Below are positions 45,613 through 54,383 of a stretch of 54,704 nucleotides of DNA, in pieces. The stretch is from Aphodousia faecalis (GTDB lineage: Bacteria > Pseudomonadota > Gammaproteobacteria > Burkholderiales > Burkholderiaceae_F), in assembly GCA_018712705.1 (NCBI GenBank), contig DVGM01000008.1, positions 1 through 54,704 of the forward strand. The letters run 5' to 3'. The position numbers and the translations under genes were made by a program. A model generated the notes under the pieces. It made no database searches, was not told the DNA's origin, and saw only the letters and a list, made by a program, of their open reading frames with translations. How positions within the stretch are numbered: the stretch's first letter is position 1; every line of letters starts with the position of its first letter.

Positions 45613-45867
45613 ATGAGACGGGACGTTGTAACAGAGGTTATTGTTGATTACGGTGAATTTGTTGAAAACTTTGCCACCGTGTTGGAAGCAACAGATTTTA
45701 TCAACGGCAATTTAGATGAACTGGATTGGCCTTTGGCTGCCTGGCTTGAAGATTCAAGCGGTCGTAAAAAATGGGATTTTCAAATAATCGATGACGGTGC
45801 TGGCGGAGTTGAGTTAGTTGCCGGAGAACCTGTGAAATCAGGTTCATATTATCGACCGATTCATTAA
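45613..45867 (+). CDS. Small protein of unknown function
   Basis: This is an intact 84-residue acidic reading frame with a good AGGAG site, 11 bases after the M20 gene and 13 before the HIT gene, so it is very likely translated. No membrane segment, signal peptide or cysteine motif is present. Its N-terminal half is rich in Asp/Glu (DYGEFVENFATVLEATDF) and its C-terminal half has WDFQIIDDGAGGVELVAGE. I do not recognise the family. Confidence 0.7.
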   Translation: MRRDVVTEVIVDYGEFVENFATVLEATDFINGNLDELDWPLAAWLEDSSGRKKWDFQIIDDGAGGVELVAGEPVKSGSYYRPIH

Positions 45868-45880
45868 TGTGGAGATTACG

Positions 45881-46306
45881 ATGGATTGTGTTTTATGTCA
45901 TCCGCAAAAGGAAAATGTTGTTTGGAAAAATAAAGAGTTAAGAGTCATTCAGGTGGATGATCCTCTATTTCCTGGCTACTTCAGAGTCATTTGGAATAAA
46001 CATATTGCTGAAATGTCGGATCTGACCGATGATGAGCGGCAGTTGCTGGAAAAAGTTCTCTTAACTGTGGAAAAAGTAGTCCGAGAACAAATGCAGCCCG
46101 ATAAAATCAATTGGGCACAATTTGGCAATATGGTTCCTCATTTACACTGGCACATCATTGCCCGGTATCGGGACGATTCTCATTTTCCTGAGTCAATTTG
46201 GGGGTTGAAACAAAGAGAAGTGGCTGAGGAGAAAGTACAACAGCTAAAAACTAAAGCTAACAACGCCGCAGTTGAAATTCAAAATCGTCTGAACAGACTA
46301 TTTTAA
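45881..46306 (+). CDS. HIT family protein
   Basis: HIT proteins are nucleotide-binding hydrolases or transferases. This 141-residue member has the histidine triad HLHWHII near residue 92 and an N-terminal CVLC pair that may bind zinc. It resembles diadenosine polyphosphate hydrolases. GGAG lies 7 bases before ATG 45881; an upstream GTG at 45869 is less likely. It is the last gene of the rlpA operon and overlaps the convergent SPOR gene by 4 bases. Confidence 0.88.
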   Translation: MDCVLCHPQKENVVWKNKELRVIQVDDPLFPGYFRVIWNKHIAEMSDLTDDERQLLEKVLLTVEKVVREQMQPDKINWAQFGNMVPHLHWHIIARYRDDSHFPESIWGLKQREVAEEKVQQLKTKANNAAVEIQNRLNRLF

Positions 46307-47121
46307 GAGCCACACTCACTGAGGACTTGCCCATGTTTTTTGGCAAGTCCTTTCAGCGCGTTAATTTGTTCATCTGACAGCGCTGCAAAAATCAAATTCA
46401 CTTTGTCGGTTGGGCTGCCAATTATTCGAGTCATACGAAGGTCGTTCATTTTAAGCCGAGCCTTTGCGCTTTCAAGAAATTGCTGTGCTTGTTCTTGTGT
46501 TGAAAAACTGCCTAATTGAACAGCATTTAATAGAGGCCCAGAATGAATAACGCTTGCTGAACGATAACCCTTTTTTCTCACCTGATCAGCTAATGCTGCC
46601 GCCCCTTTTTGGGTAGTAGTCGGAATAATAAAAACAACATGTGAGTCGGCAGATAAAACGGACTCAACACGGACCACTTCCAAAAGCTTAGCGGATTCGA
46701 TTGAGCGGTTAATGGCAGGCAAGACACGTCTGGAAAGGGGACCCATTTTGTAGCAAACCGGTAATTGATCGGTTAAAACAACCTCAGATCCGACTTTTTC
46801 AATTGGTAGATTTTGAGACAAAGAATCAAAATTTTTCTGTGCGGCTGAATCTTCGATCAAATCTTTTTCTTTCTCTTGATCGGGCTTCTCTAGGACCACA
46901 GGAGCCGATATTTTTTGAGCTTTCTTCTGATATTGCTCAATGTAATCTTGCAGATTTTGAACGGGCTCAATGTTGCCCATTGCCTCAGGAAAAACCTCCT
47001 GCTGAGCACGATCAGTGTAATGAGCGGAAACTTCCTGCGGTTCTATTACCCAATCCTTAAGACCATCCCAAGCATAGATGACCACACACAGTAGACACAG
47101 GATTATTGCCAATGCTCTCAT
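46303..47121 (-). CDS. SPOR-domain membrane protein
   Basis: This 272-residue protein has one N-terminal membrane segment (about 4-19), a charged linker, and a C-terminal SPOR-like domain (NAVQLGSFSTQEQAQQFLESAKARL, then NLIFAALSD). SPOR domains bind peptidoglycan stripped of peptides at the division site. It has a cytoplasmic-facing N-terminus of one or two residues. It follows coaX with a 4-base overlap, so it is probably the last gene of birA-coaX-SPOR. Confidence 0.8.
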   Translation of the reverse strand: MRALAIILCLLCVVIYAWDGLKDWVIEPQEVSAHYTDRAQQEVFPEAMGNIEPVQNLQDYIEQYQKKAQKISAPVVLEKPDQEKEKDLIEDSAAQKNFDSLSQNLPIEKVGSEVVLTDQLPVCYKMGPLSRRVLPAINRSIESAKLLEVVRVESVLSADSHVVFIIPTTTQKGAAALADQVRKKGYRSASVIHSGPLLNAVQLGSFSTQEQAQQFLESAKARLKMNDLRMTRIIGSPTDKVNLIFAALSDEQINALKGLAKKHGQVLSECGS

Positions 47122-47882
47122 CTTACAAACTCGCCATTGGCACGTAGTGCTAAACCCCTCAACACTAAATTGTGTTTGATGATGCTATTAGGAAATTCTT
47201 TTTGTAGATAGGGTGCAAAACGACTGACAGCACCACCTGCCAAAACCAAAGTCGGTTCAAAGCCGTGTTGCTGCATTACTCTCATTCCCCTCTCGATTAA
47301 TCCTAATTGAGAATCCACAATACCGGTCACAATTCCGGTCATGGTATCGGTTGGAAAATCCTCATACTCTCCATCTGCTTTCGGTAACGTAGCGGTGCCT
47401 GTAACAAGACTGTCTCTCATTAAAACAACACCAGGAGCAATTCTTCCACCCGCAAAGACCATTGCTTCACCTTTAGGGAAGACGCAATCCACAGTTGTTG
47501 CCGTCCCAACATGAACAACTAAAAGGGGCCTGTTTGGCAAAAAATAAATGGCACCAATAGCTGCGTGCCAACGGTCTGACCCTAATTGTGTTGCTGTTTT
47601 ATAGGAATTAATTAAAGAAAATGGACCGTCATAGCGCTCTTGAGCTTTTAACCAAGTAACTTTTGAACCCAAAGACTCAATCAGACGAGTTACAGATAAC
47701 GTCAGGTCCCTGGAAGCCACAGAGCAACCATAGACATGCTTATAAGGAATTTTTTCCAATGAAGACAATAACTTCTCTGAAAAGTTATGTGTTCCCCCAT
47801 GCACAATGGTATGGGGAGATTCCGGATCATCCGTTGTCGCCCACTTGAGCGCCGTGTTGCCAAGATCAATTAATAAATTCAT
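47118..47882 (-). CDS. coaX: Type III pantothenate kinase
   Basis: CoaX phosphorylates pantothenate, the first step of coenzyme A synthesis, without the feedback control of type I enzymes. The 254-residue protein has MNLLIDLGNTALKW (phosphate binding), HVGTATTVDCV (a monovalent-cation-type site) and GGRIAPGVVLMRDSL. It overlaps the birA end by 4 bases, the common Betaproteobacterial birA-coaX order. Confidence 0.94.
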   Translation of the reverse strand: MNLLIDLGNTALKWATTDDPESPHTIVHGGTHNFSEKLLSSLEKIPYKHVYGCSVASRDLTLSVTRLIESLGSKVTWLKAQERYDGPFSLINSYKTATQLGSDRWHAAIGAIYFLPNRPLLVVHVGTATTVDCVFPKGEAMVFAGGRIAPGVVLMRDSLVTGTATLPKADGEYEDFPTDTMTGIVTGIVDSQLGLIERGMRVMQQHGFEPTLVLAGGAVSRFAPYLQKEFPNSIIKHNLVLRGLALRANGEFVR

Positions 47883-48631
47883 TTCTTCTTAGACCGAATA
47901 CTGATGCTGCCCGATTGCAAGACCTTTATTTCCTGATTGGTACGGACCAGCAAATGACCTGTCTCATCAATTCCCAACACAAGAGCATCGTAAGGTTCAC
48001 AACCTTCTTCAAGGACACTCACGGTTTGGTTTTTATAAGCTGCAATTGTATCCCAGAGCGCTTGTGTTCGTTTTAATCCTTCAGAACGAACGTTATTGAT
48101 GGCAAAAACGACTGCTGAAGATAAAAGCTTTAACCAAAACTCAGTCTTTTCAATGTCAGATACAGGCAGTGCATCAGCAAGACAAGCGCGGCCGTACCCA
48201 TCATCTCTTAAGCCGTCCTTTAAATTCAATCCAATCCCGACAACCAGCACAAAGCGGTGATCCGGACTTTTGGTTGTTTCTACAAGAATGCCTGCTAACT
48301 TTTTTCCGTTTAAAAGGATGTCATTGGGCCACTTTACCTCAGCCTTGACTCCTTGTTTTCGCAAACTTTCGGCTACTTCTGTACCAATTGCCAGCGTCAC
48401 ACCACTAATCTCACGCAAATCTCGTCCAATCGGCACGGCCACAGAGAACATCAAGCAATGATCACCTGCATCCCAGTGCCGTCCCCTAGTTCCTCTCGCA
48501 TTTGTCTGATTGATCGCTCGGCGAACCACAATAGCGGACAATATTTCTTTCTTTGCTCTGTTTAGCAAATCTGTATTCGTTGACCCCGTCTCCTGCACAC
48601 ATTCATATTGAATACTTAAAGTATTTTCCAT
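47879..48631 (-). CDS. birA: Biotin-protein ligase
   Basis: This 250-residue enzyme joins biotin to acetyl-CoA carboxylase biotin carboxyl carrier protein. It has the biotin-adenylate motif RGTRGRHWDAG and the VKWPNDILLNGKKLAGILVET motif with the catalytic Lys. The N-terminal DNA-binding domain of E. coli BirA is absent, so it should not be a repressor. It is coupled to coaX and divergent from the dacA-like gene. Confidence 0.93.
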   Translation of the reverse strand: MENTLSIQYECVQETGSTNTDLLNRAKKEILSAIVVRRAINQTNARGTRGRHWDAGDHCLMFSVAVPIGRDLREISGVTLAIGTEVAESLRKQGVKAEVKWPNDILLNGKKLAGILVETTKSPDHRFVLVVGIGLNLKDGLRDDGYGRACLADALPVSDIEKTEFWLKLLSSAVVFAINNVRSEGLKRTQALWDTIAAYKNQTVSVLEEGCEPYDALVLGIDETGHLLVRTNQEIKVLQSGSISIRSKKK

Positions 48632-48769
48632 GGTTGTTAATCCTTTAATAAGTCAATGCAAAAACTGCTAATGAGCGTAACAAAAGATTTAAAAAGCCTT
48701 TAAAATTACCCGCTTACATTTAAAATATCGACGGTTGACTCCATTTAAGAATTCACTGACGTTTAGCGA

Positions 48770-49945
48770 ATGATAAGACTGTTTTTTTCTTTCCTCTGTA
48801 TTTTATTGGGTTTCGTGAGTGTAGCGAATGCGGCGGCACCACAATTGAAATCTCAATCTTGGATTCTCGTCGATCGGTTAACGCACACTACGCTGGCTAA
48901 TAAAAGTGCAGATGTTCGTACCAATCCGGGAAATACTGTTTTACTGATGGTGCTGTATACAGCAGAAAAAGCGATCAGTGAAAAAATCATCAGCCGCACC
49001 TCTTCTATTACCGTAAATAACGATGCACTGTCTATTCCACCATTAAATGCCGCTCGTTTTTATTTAGAGCCCAACCAATCTGTCACAGTATCGGATCTTG
49101 AAAAAGCCATTGCAGTCATGGGGGCTAATGATGCGGCAGTTGCGCTAGCTGAAGGGATTTATCAAACGATTGATCGCTTCGTTGAGAAAATGAATGAAAA
49201 TGCCCAAAAACTAGGCATGAAAAACACTCATTACACTTCTTTGATTGGCACTAATGATAAAAATCAATACTCTACCGCTCGTGACACATTGATTTTGGCC
49301 AACGCCTTGTTAAACGATTGTCCGGAACTCAGTGATATTTGGACAATTAAAAGTCTCAATAATGGTGTATTGAACCACAATAACAGCAATAGTTTTTTGT
49401 GGCGCACTGAGTCCATTCGCGGCTTACACCGTTCACATTTTCAGATGAAATCATGGGATAGCGTTATCTATTACTCACGTGATTATGTTGAGGCAGATAC
49501 ACGGTTTTCACGTGAATTGTTAGCCGTAACGTTAGGAGCAGAAAGCGACCGACAAAATACCGATGACACTATGAAACTGGTCAATTGGGGAGCTGATAAC
49601 TATAAAACGTTACTGCTTTACCCTGCCCTCGAAACGATTGACCGTTTGCCGGTTGAATTAACCGATGATGGAAAAGTCCGTGTAGGTGTGAAAGAAAACG
49701 TTTATGTCACGCTTCCGCGTGACGCTATTCTTCAAAAAGGAATGAAAGGTTTTTCGGCGACAGTATCTCGTCTAGATCCTCTGGTTGCTCCGATAAAAGA
49801 AGGAGAACGCATAGGCGAAATAACCGTATACTTCAACAAGAAAGTAGTAGCTAAAAGTGAATTAGTTGCATTGCATGATGTTCAAAAATCAAACTTCTGG
49901 CGTCGGCAATATCAACGCCTAAAAGCACTAGTCGGATTACAATAG
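48770..49945 (+). CDS. dacA: Catalytically inactive DacA-family (PBP5-like) protein
   Basis: The protein is full length for a PBP5-type D,D-carboxypeptidase (391 residues), with a signal peptide (to about residue 22), the peptidase-S11 domain, the C-terminal beta domain (VYVTLPRDAILQKG) and an amphipathic C-terminal anchor (NFWRRQYQRLKALVGLQ). All three active-site motifs are lost. SxxK (SLTK in E. coli) reads NTVL at 55-58, SGN reads GAN at 118-120, and KTG reads HRS at 220-222. The rest of the domain aligns well (GANDAAVALAEG, LGMKNTHYTSLIG, YSTARDTLILANAL). So the scaffold is kept under selection without carboxypeptidase chemistry. Its place, directly before ybeD, is the orthologous dacA position. 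It may bind peptidoglycan or another protein as a regulator. Confidence 0.9.
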   Translation: MIRLFFSFLCILLGFVSVANAAAPQLKSQSWILVDRLTHTTLANKSADVRTNPGNTVLLMVLYTAEKAISEKIISRTSSITVNNDALSIPPLNAARFYLEPNQSVTVSDLEKAIAVMGANDAAVALAEGIYQTIDRFVEKMNENAQKLGMKNTHYTSLIGTNDKNQYSTARDTLILANALLNDCPELSDIWTIKSLNNGVLNHNNSNSFLWRTESIRGLHRSHFQMKSWDSVIYYSRDYVEADTRFSRELLAVTLGAESDRQNTDDTMKLVNWGADNYKTLLLYPALETIDRLPVELTDDGKVRVGVKENVYVTLPRDAILQKGMKGFSATVSRLDPLVAPIKEGERIGEITVYFNKKVVAKSELVALHDVQKSNFWRRQYQRLKALVGLQ

Positions 49946-49952
49946 AGTTATT

Positions 49953-50219
49953 ATGAAACAAGAAAAAGAATTGCTTGAATTTCCTTGTGATTTCCCCATT
50001 AAGGTTATGGGATTTGCTGATCCCCAATTTGCCAGTACCATCGGGGAGTTAGTTAAGGAATTTGATCCTTTGTTTAACCCGGAAACAATAGCGAGAAGGC
50101 CGAGTAAACAAGGTCGTTATGAGGCTTTACATATTGTCGTACATGCCACTGGACGAGAACAACTCGATTCTATTTACATGGCATTAACACATCATCCGAT
50201 GGTCAAGGTTGTTCTCTAA
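49953..50219 (+). CDS. ybeD: YbeD-like DUF493 protein
   Basis: This 88-residue protein matches the DUF493 family: FPCDFPIKVMGFADPQFASTIGELVKEFDP at the start and ALHIVVHATGREQLDSIYMALTHHPMVKVVL at the end form the ACT-like fold. The function is not settled; it lies after dacA in many bacteria. It starts 7 bases after the DacA stop and overlaps menA by one base. lipB, which usually follows ybeD, is absent here. Confidence 0.9.
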   Translation: MKQEKELLEFPCDFPIKVMGFADPQFASTIGELVKEFDPLFNPETIARRPSKQGRYEALHIVVHATGREQLDSIYMALTHHPMVKVVL

Positions 50220-51145
50220 TGACTGATGTTGAGAACGTCTCCGCCCGCTCTGTAAAAGCTTGGTTATTGGCCATACGTCCAAAGACATTTGGTGTGGCCG
50301 TCGCTCCCGTGTTGGCATCTTTAGCTGTTTGCTGGTCTGACACTGGATTCATTAATCCGGTTACGGCTGCATTAACGGCATTACTGGCCATTGTTATGCA
50401 AGCGATTACCAACATGGAAAACGACTCTGGGTATACCAAGAGAAAGGCGGAAAGAACAAACAGAAAAGGTTTGCCAAGAGCGACTTCATTAGGACTCTTA
50501 AGTATTAAAGAGGTAGAAATCGGAATTTTGATCGCTTCTCTTATTGGCGTTGCGATTACTATTTATTTCATTTACCTGACGCATTGGTTCTTTTTATTAG
50601 TAACAGTCGCTTCTATTGCTGCCGCTTACTTATACATGGGAGGACCTCGCCCGATTGCCTATACCCCCTATGGTGAAATTGTTGTCTTTATCTTTTTTGG
50701 ATTGGTAGCTGCAATTGGCACCTATTATTTGCAGGTCCAAGATATCTCGGTCACTATTCTTATCGTTGGGTGTGCGCTTGGACTCATTGCCTCTGCGGTT
50801 TTATGTGTTAATAATTTCAGAGACCGTGAGCATGATGAATCTATCCATCGCTACACCATGGCAGTTGTTTTAGGGAAATCGCTTACCGTTGCTGCATACC
50901 GATTAATGTTATTTGTTCCCTATGGTTTAATCTTATGCATTGTCGCCATGGATTGGACTCGCTATCCCTATCTTTTAGTTTTTATTTCTTTATGGAAAGC
51001 GTGGAAATTACCACAGGAACTCACAAATAAAACAGGATATGAGTTAAACGGTACCTTGTTTGCGACCGTTAAATTAGAAGTCTTTTTTGCACTCACTTTA
51101 ACCTGTGGTGCTTTGATTCATGCTTATTTGAAATGGTTCGTGTAA
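50219..51145 (+). CDS. menA: MenA-like UbiA-superfamily prenyltransferase
   Basis: This 308-residue integral membrane protein with about 8-9 helices matches MenA, which prenylates 1,4-dihydroxy-2-naphthoate to make menaquinone. RPKTFGVAVAPVL at the start, YMGGPRPIAYTPYGEIVVFIFFG and NNFRDREHDE fit. The first Asp motif, NDYGD in E. coli MenA, reads NDSGY, and the later SD reads AE, so one metal-binding Asp is replaced. The second Asp motif is kept. Menaquinone would suit the quinone-linked hydrogenase in this window. It is coupled to ybeD. Confidence 0.8.
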   Translation: MTDVENVSARSVKAWLLAIRPKTFGVAVAPVLASLAVCWSDTGFINPVTAALTALLAIVMQAITNMENDSGYTKRKAERTNRKGLPRATSLGLLSIKEVEIGILIASLIGVAITIYFIYLTHWFFLLVTVASIAAAYLYMGGPRPIAYTPYGEIVVFIFFGLVAAIGTYYLQVQDISVTILIVGCALGLIASAVLCVNNFRDREHDESIHRYTMAVVLGKSLTVAAYRLMLFVPYGLILCIVAMDWTRYPYLLVFISLWKAWKLPQELTNKTGYELNGTLFATVKLEVFFALTLTCGALIHAYLKWFV

Positions 51146-51179
51146 CAAGCGCTGAAACCTATTTAGATTTCAGCGCTTG
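51146..51179. terminator. Bidirectional hairpin between menA and the ABC binding protein
   Basis: CAAGCGCTGAAA (51146-51157) pairs perfectly with TTTCAGCGCTTG (51168-51179) around a 10-base loop. It lies between converging genes; the flanking T run is weak. Confidence 0.6.
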
Positions 51180-51188
51180 CCTCAATGA

Positions 51189-52133
51189 TTATTGGCGGGC
51201 CATAGGCAGGACTAATTGATCAGTATTGACCTTATTTTGCATCATGCCATTTTCAATCAAGAAAGTTTGATCTAATTTAAGGCTATTCATATCGTTATCG
51301 GTAATGACATCAAAGTAGTGACTCCATTGTGCTAACTTCTTTGCGTCATCCAAGCTCACGCCCTCTTCTTTTGCTCCCATGGCAATAGCCTGTTCATAGT
51401 TATCACCAATCCACTTAGTGGTTTGTCTATGAACTTTGACAATTCTTTCTAGCAAGGGCTTATTTTCCTTAACAAACTTTTCGCTAGCAGCCATGACCAA
51501 TAAAGGATTAACATAACCGTCTGCTGTAACAATGGTCTTTGCCCCAGAAGCGTTGGCCTTAATAACCAATCCTGCTGCTAGCAGAGCGGCGTCCACATGC
51601 CCACCCAACAAGGCTGCTTGTGCTTTGGCAGGATCCATTTGGAGAAACTCAACATCTTTGATATTCATGCCTTTTGAATTCAGGGCAGCCACCAAGATTT
51701 GATGTAACGCTGTTCCTTTTGGCGCCGCTACTTTTTTTCCCTTTAAATCTTCGATTTTCATCTGCTTGCCAGGTTTACCCACTACGGCAAATACTTGGGT
51801 CGGACGAGCAACCCCAGTGGCTATGTAGATCTTATTGCCTGCCCCATTAGCCATCAATAATGATGCCGTATTCATAACAGCACTTACATCAAGCGACCCC
51901 GCAGCCATAGCCTGAGCTTGTTGAGCTCCTGAATTAATGGATACCCAATTAATCTTAATACCGTCCTTTTGAAATTCTTTTTCCAAAAGCTGGTTTTGTT
52001 TCATCACAATATTTTGAAGATTAAAAGGTGACTTCACGTAAGCAACATTAATTTCAGATGTAGCTGCTTGTGCTGCTGACAACGATCCTGTCAAGACCAT
52101 CGCGGTAACGAGTAATAATTTTTTCAATGTCAT
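51189..52133 (-). CDS. ABC transporter substrate-binding protein, NrtA/SsuA/TauA type
   Basis: This 314-residue periplasmic binding protein has a signal peptide (MTLKKLLLVTAMVLTGSLSAAQAAT) and the bilobed fold of the nitrate/sulfonate/taurine group (NVAYVKSPFNLQNIVMKQNQLLEKEFQ, MKIEDLKGKKVAAPKGTALHQILV, DAALLAAGLV). The ligand cannot be told from the sequence; aliphatic sulfonates, taurine and related compounds are usual. GAGG 6 bases before ATG 52133 supports that start. It ends the operon dolP-permease-ATPase-binding protein. Confidence 0.83.
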   Translation of the reverse strand: MTLKKLLLVTAMVLTGSLSAAQAATSEINVAYVKSPFNLQNIVMKQNQLLEKEFQKDGIKINWVSINSGAQQAQAMAAGSLDVSAVMNTASLLMANGAGNKIYIATGVARPTQVFAVVGKPGKQMKIEDLKGKKVAAPKGTALHQILVAALNSKGMNIKDVEFLQMDPAKAQAALLGGHVDAALLAAGLVIKANASGAKTIVTADGYVNPLLVMAASEKFVKENKPLLERIVKVHRQTTKWIGDNYEQAIAMGAKEEGVSLDDAKKLAQWSHYFDVITDNDMNSLKLDQTFLIENGMMQNKVNTDQLVLPMARQ

Positions 52134-52144
52134 TTCCTGCCTCA

Positions 52145-52855
52145 CTAAGAATGAGTTAAAAGATTCAAAACTTTTGCTGCGTATTCAACAACGTGCATAT
52201 TGGTTACTGTTCGGGGATGCGGTAAATCTATATTCAGCGTATCCACTACCTTTGCTTGAGACAAAACCATTACCCGATCAGCTAAACGAACTGCTTCATT
52301 GACCTCATGAGTAATCAAAACAACGGACATTTTCTTTTGCTGTTGGATTCGCTCAAAGTCGACTTGTATTTGCGCTCGGGTTATAGCGTCTAGAGCACCA
52401 AAAGGCTCGTCCATCAACAAAATATCTGGGGACTGCACTAATGCACGAGCCAGAGCAACCCTTTGAGCCATCCCACCTGATAATTCTGAAGGATAATAAT
52501 TTTCTGTGTGGCTTAATCCCACCAACTCGAGCACCTCACAAACGGTTTTTCTCTGTTTTTCTCGAGATTCTTTTCGAATTGGCAACGCAACATTTTCGAA
52601 AACCGTTTTCCAAGGCAATAACCGATGATCTTGGAAAACGACCCCAACTCTTCTATTGCTCTCAATTTGAATTTGCCCCTTTGTTGGCATGAGCAAACCA
52701 GAGATCAAACGAATCAAAGTACTTTTACCGCAGCCACTTTTTCCTATAATGGCCAACACTTCACGATCGTACAGTTCTAAAGAAAAATCTTTAAGAATCC
52801 AATGTTCGTACCCCAGGTAGCGAAAACTGACATTTTGCACGCTTGCTATCGTCAT
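52145..52855 (-). CDS. ABC transporter ATP-binding protein, SsuB/TauB type
   Basis: This 236-residue ATPase has Walker A GKSGCGKST, Q-loop QDHRLLPW, signature LSGGMAQRVALARAL, Walker B LLMDEPFGALDA and the H-loop THEVNEAVRLADR, all intact. It matches the SsuB/TauB/NrtD group and powers the importer whose permease gene ends 3 bases upstream (overlapping starts). It cannot serve the distant AapJQM system from position alone. Confidence 0.92.
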   Translation of the reverse strand: MTIASVQNVSFRYLGYEHWILKDFSLELYDREVLAIIGKSGCGKSTLIRLISGLLMPTKGQIQIESNRRVGVVFQDHRLLPWKTVFENVALPIRKESREKQRKTVCEVLELVGLSHTENYYPSELSGGMAQRVALARALVQSPDILLMDEPFGALDAITRAQIQVDFERIQQQKKMSVVLITHEVNEAVRLADRVMVLSQAKVVDTLNIDLPHPRTVTNMHVVEYAAKVLNLLTHS

Positions 52856-53598
52856 TTTTTACTCCAAGGAGCGACTTTAAAGAGTGCCTTCTGAAAAAGG
52901 AAATCTCCCAAAATACCCAAGATGGCAATCATAAAAATGCCAACAAACACTTGATCGGTACGAGCCATCTCGGAGGCATCAGAAATTAAATAACCAAGCC
53001 CAGAAGAGGCGGCGATTAATTCAGCACTGACCAATGCTCTCCAACTGTAGCCGAATCCAAGGCGCAACCCGGTAAAAACTGCAGGCAAAGCCCCTGGAAA
53101 CTCTATGTGTTGAATTTTCTCAAAAGTACTTAAATTCAAAGTTTCAGCTAATTCCCCATAACGGTAATCTAATTGCTTAAATCCACTATAAGCATTTAGA
53201 TAAATAGGAAAAAAACTGGCTAAAAGGACGATGGTTAATTTAGCGGTTTCCCCTATTCCCAACCATAAAATGAGTAAAGGAATTAAGGAAAGAGGAGGAA
53301 TCATCCGCAAGCTTTCAAGAATCAAACGGGATTGAGTATGAAGAGCTTCATACTTTGCAAAAAAATAGCCCATGGGTAGTGCTATTAATGCAGCAATGAT
53401 ATATCCCCCAAATGCTCTTCCTAGACTGGATTGAACATGCACCCAAAGAAGACCATTTTCACAAAGCTCTATAAACGCCGCAAAAACAGCCTCCGGGCGG
53501 GGCAATAGATAAGGATTAACCCACGAAAAAGCGGACGCAAACCACCATAGCGCAAAAAGCGCTACAGGCATCCATAAAGATAGAATCACTGAACGCAC
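52852..53598 (-). CDS. ABC transporter permease, SsuC/TauC type
   Basis: This 248-residue permease has about six membrane segments and the coupling loop (FPGALPAVFTGLRLGFGYSWRALVSAEL) typical of binding-protein-dependent importers of the SsuC/TauC group. It overlaps the ATPase gene by 4 bases and follows dolP by 27 bases. Confidence 0.88.
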   Translation of the reverse strand: MRSVILSLWMPVALFALWWFASAFSWVNPYLLPRPEAVFAAFIELCENGLLWVHVQSSLGRAFGGYIIAALIALPMGYFFAKYEALHTQSRLILESLRMIPPLSLIPLLILWLGIGETAKLTIVLLASFFPIYLNAYSGFKQLDYRYGELAETLNLSTFEKIQHIEFPGALPAVFTGLRLGFGYSWRALVSAELIAASSGLGYLISDASEMARTDQVFVGIFMIAILGILGDFLFQKALFKVAPWSKK

Positions 53599-53625
53599 GT
53601 CGCTAACCGCAAACGATAAAAACCG

Positions 53626-54327
53626 TTATTGCAAACGCACTTCCGTAGAAGAAACTGGTTCTTCAACAATGTTATTCGTTGTCGTGTAGGCCGGTTTTTC
53701 AGCTTGAGGCTGAGACAATAATTTGAGACGTTCTTGGACTTCTCGTGTACTCAACACTTCAAACGCTGTGACGACTGATTTAGTACCCGGAACACGGGAA
53801 GCTATATCTGCAGCCTTTTGTGCTTCTTCCTGAGTGACTAGGCCCATCAGATAGACAATGCCACGATCAACAGTTACCTTCATTTGATTTAAAGATACTC
53901 CTGATGTGGTGATCAACTGTGTTCTTACCTTACCGGCCAATGTAGAGTCAGACATTCTTTGTGTCATAGAGGACACAGGCCCAACCATTAATTCATTGAC
54001 TACAGAACTGACTTCTAAACTATTCTGAGCCACGCGCTGGGCTGTTAGTTTGTCACTCTCACTCCCGACTTCACCTGTCAATAAAATACGACGATTGTAA
54101 GAAGTTACAGTCAAGTGAAGATTATTGGGAATGGCTTGAGAAATTTCATAATGAATCCTCTTTTCCATCACCTCATCGGCCATTTGAGCACCGGTTGTAC
54201 GACGATCGGTCGTAACAAAGGCCGTTGTACCGACTGCACCGCCGATCAAAACAGGAACACAACCACTCAAAGCGGTAACACCGAGAGTAACTGCAGATAG
54301 CGACAAAATAATAGATTTAATACGCAT
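53626..54327 (-). CDS. dolP: BON-domain outer-membrane lipoprotein, DolP-like
   Basis: DolP (YraP) binds phospholipid at the division site and supports outer-membrane integrity. This 233-residue protein has a lipobox (ALSGC, Cys23) after a hydrophobic N-terminus and two BON domains (about 55-120 and 130-190, the second with VDRGIVYLMGLVTQEEA), as in DolP. The C-terminal tail is longer and polar. GGA lies 6 bases before ATG 54327, and a promoter is visible upstream. The ABC genes may be co-transcribed with it. Confidence 0.88.
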   Translation of the reverse strand: MRIKSIILSLSAVTLGVTALSGCVPVLIGGAVGTTAFVTTDRRTTGAQMADEVMEKRIHYEISQAIPNNLHLTVTSYNRRILLTGEVGSESDKLTAQRVAQNSLEVSSVVNELMVGPVSSMTQRMSDSTLAGKVRTQLITTSGVSLNQMKVTVDRGIVYLMGLVTQEEAQKAADIASRVPGTKSVVTAFEVLSTREVQERLKLLSQPQAEKPAYTTTNNIVEEPVSSTEVRLQ

Positions 54328-54354
54328 ATTTATCCAACCTTTACGTGTCTACTC

Positions 54355-54383
54355 AGTATAGTAGCATTACGCATCGATGAGAA
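54355..54383 (-). promoter_or_regulatory. Likely sigma70 promoter of dolP
   Basis: On the minus strand TTCTCA (54383-54378) and TATACT (54360-54355) are spaced by 17 bases, about 28 bases before the dolP start. Confidence 0.5.
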
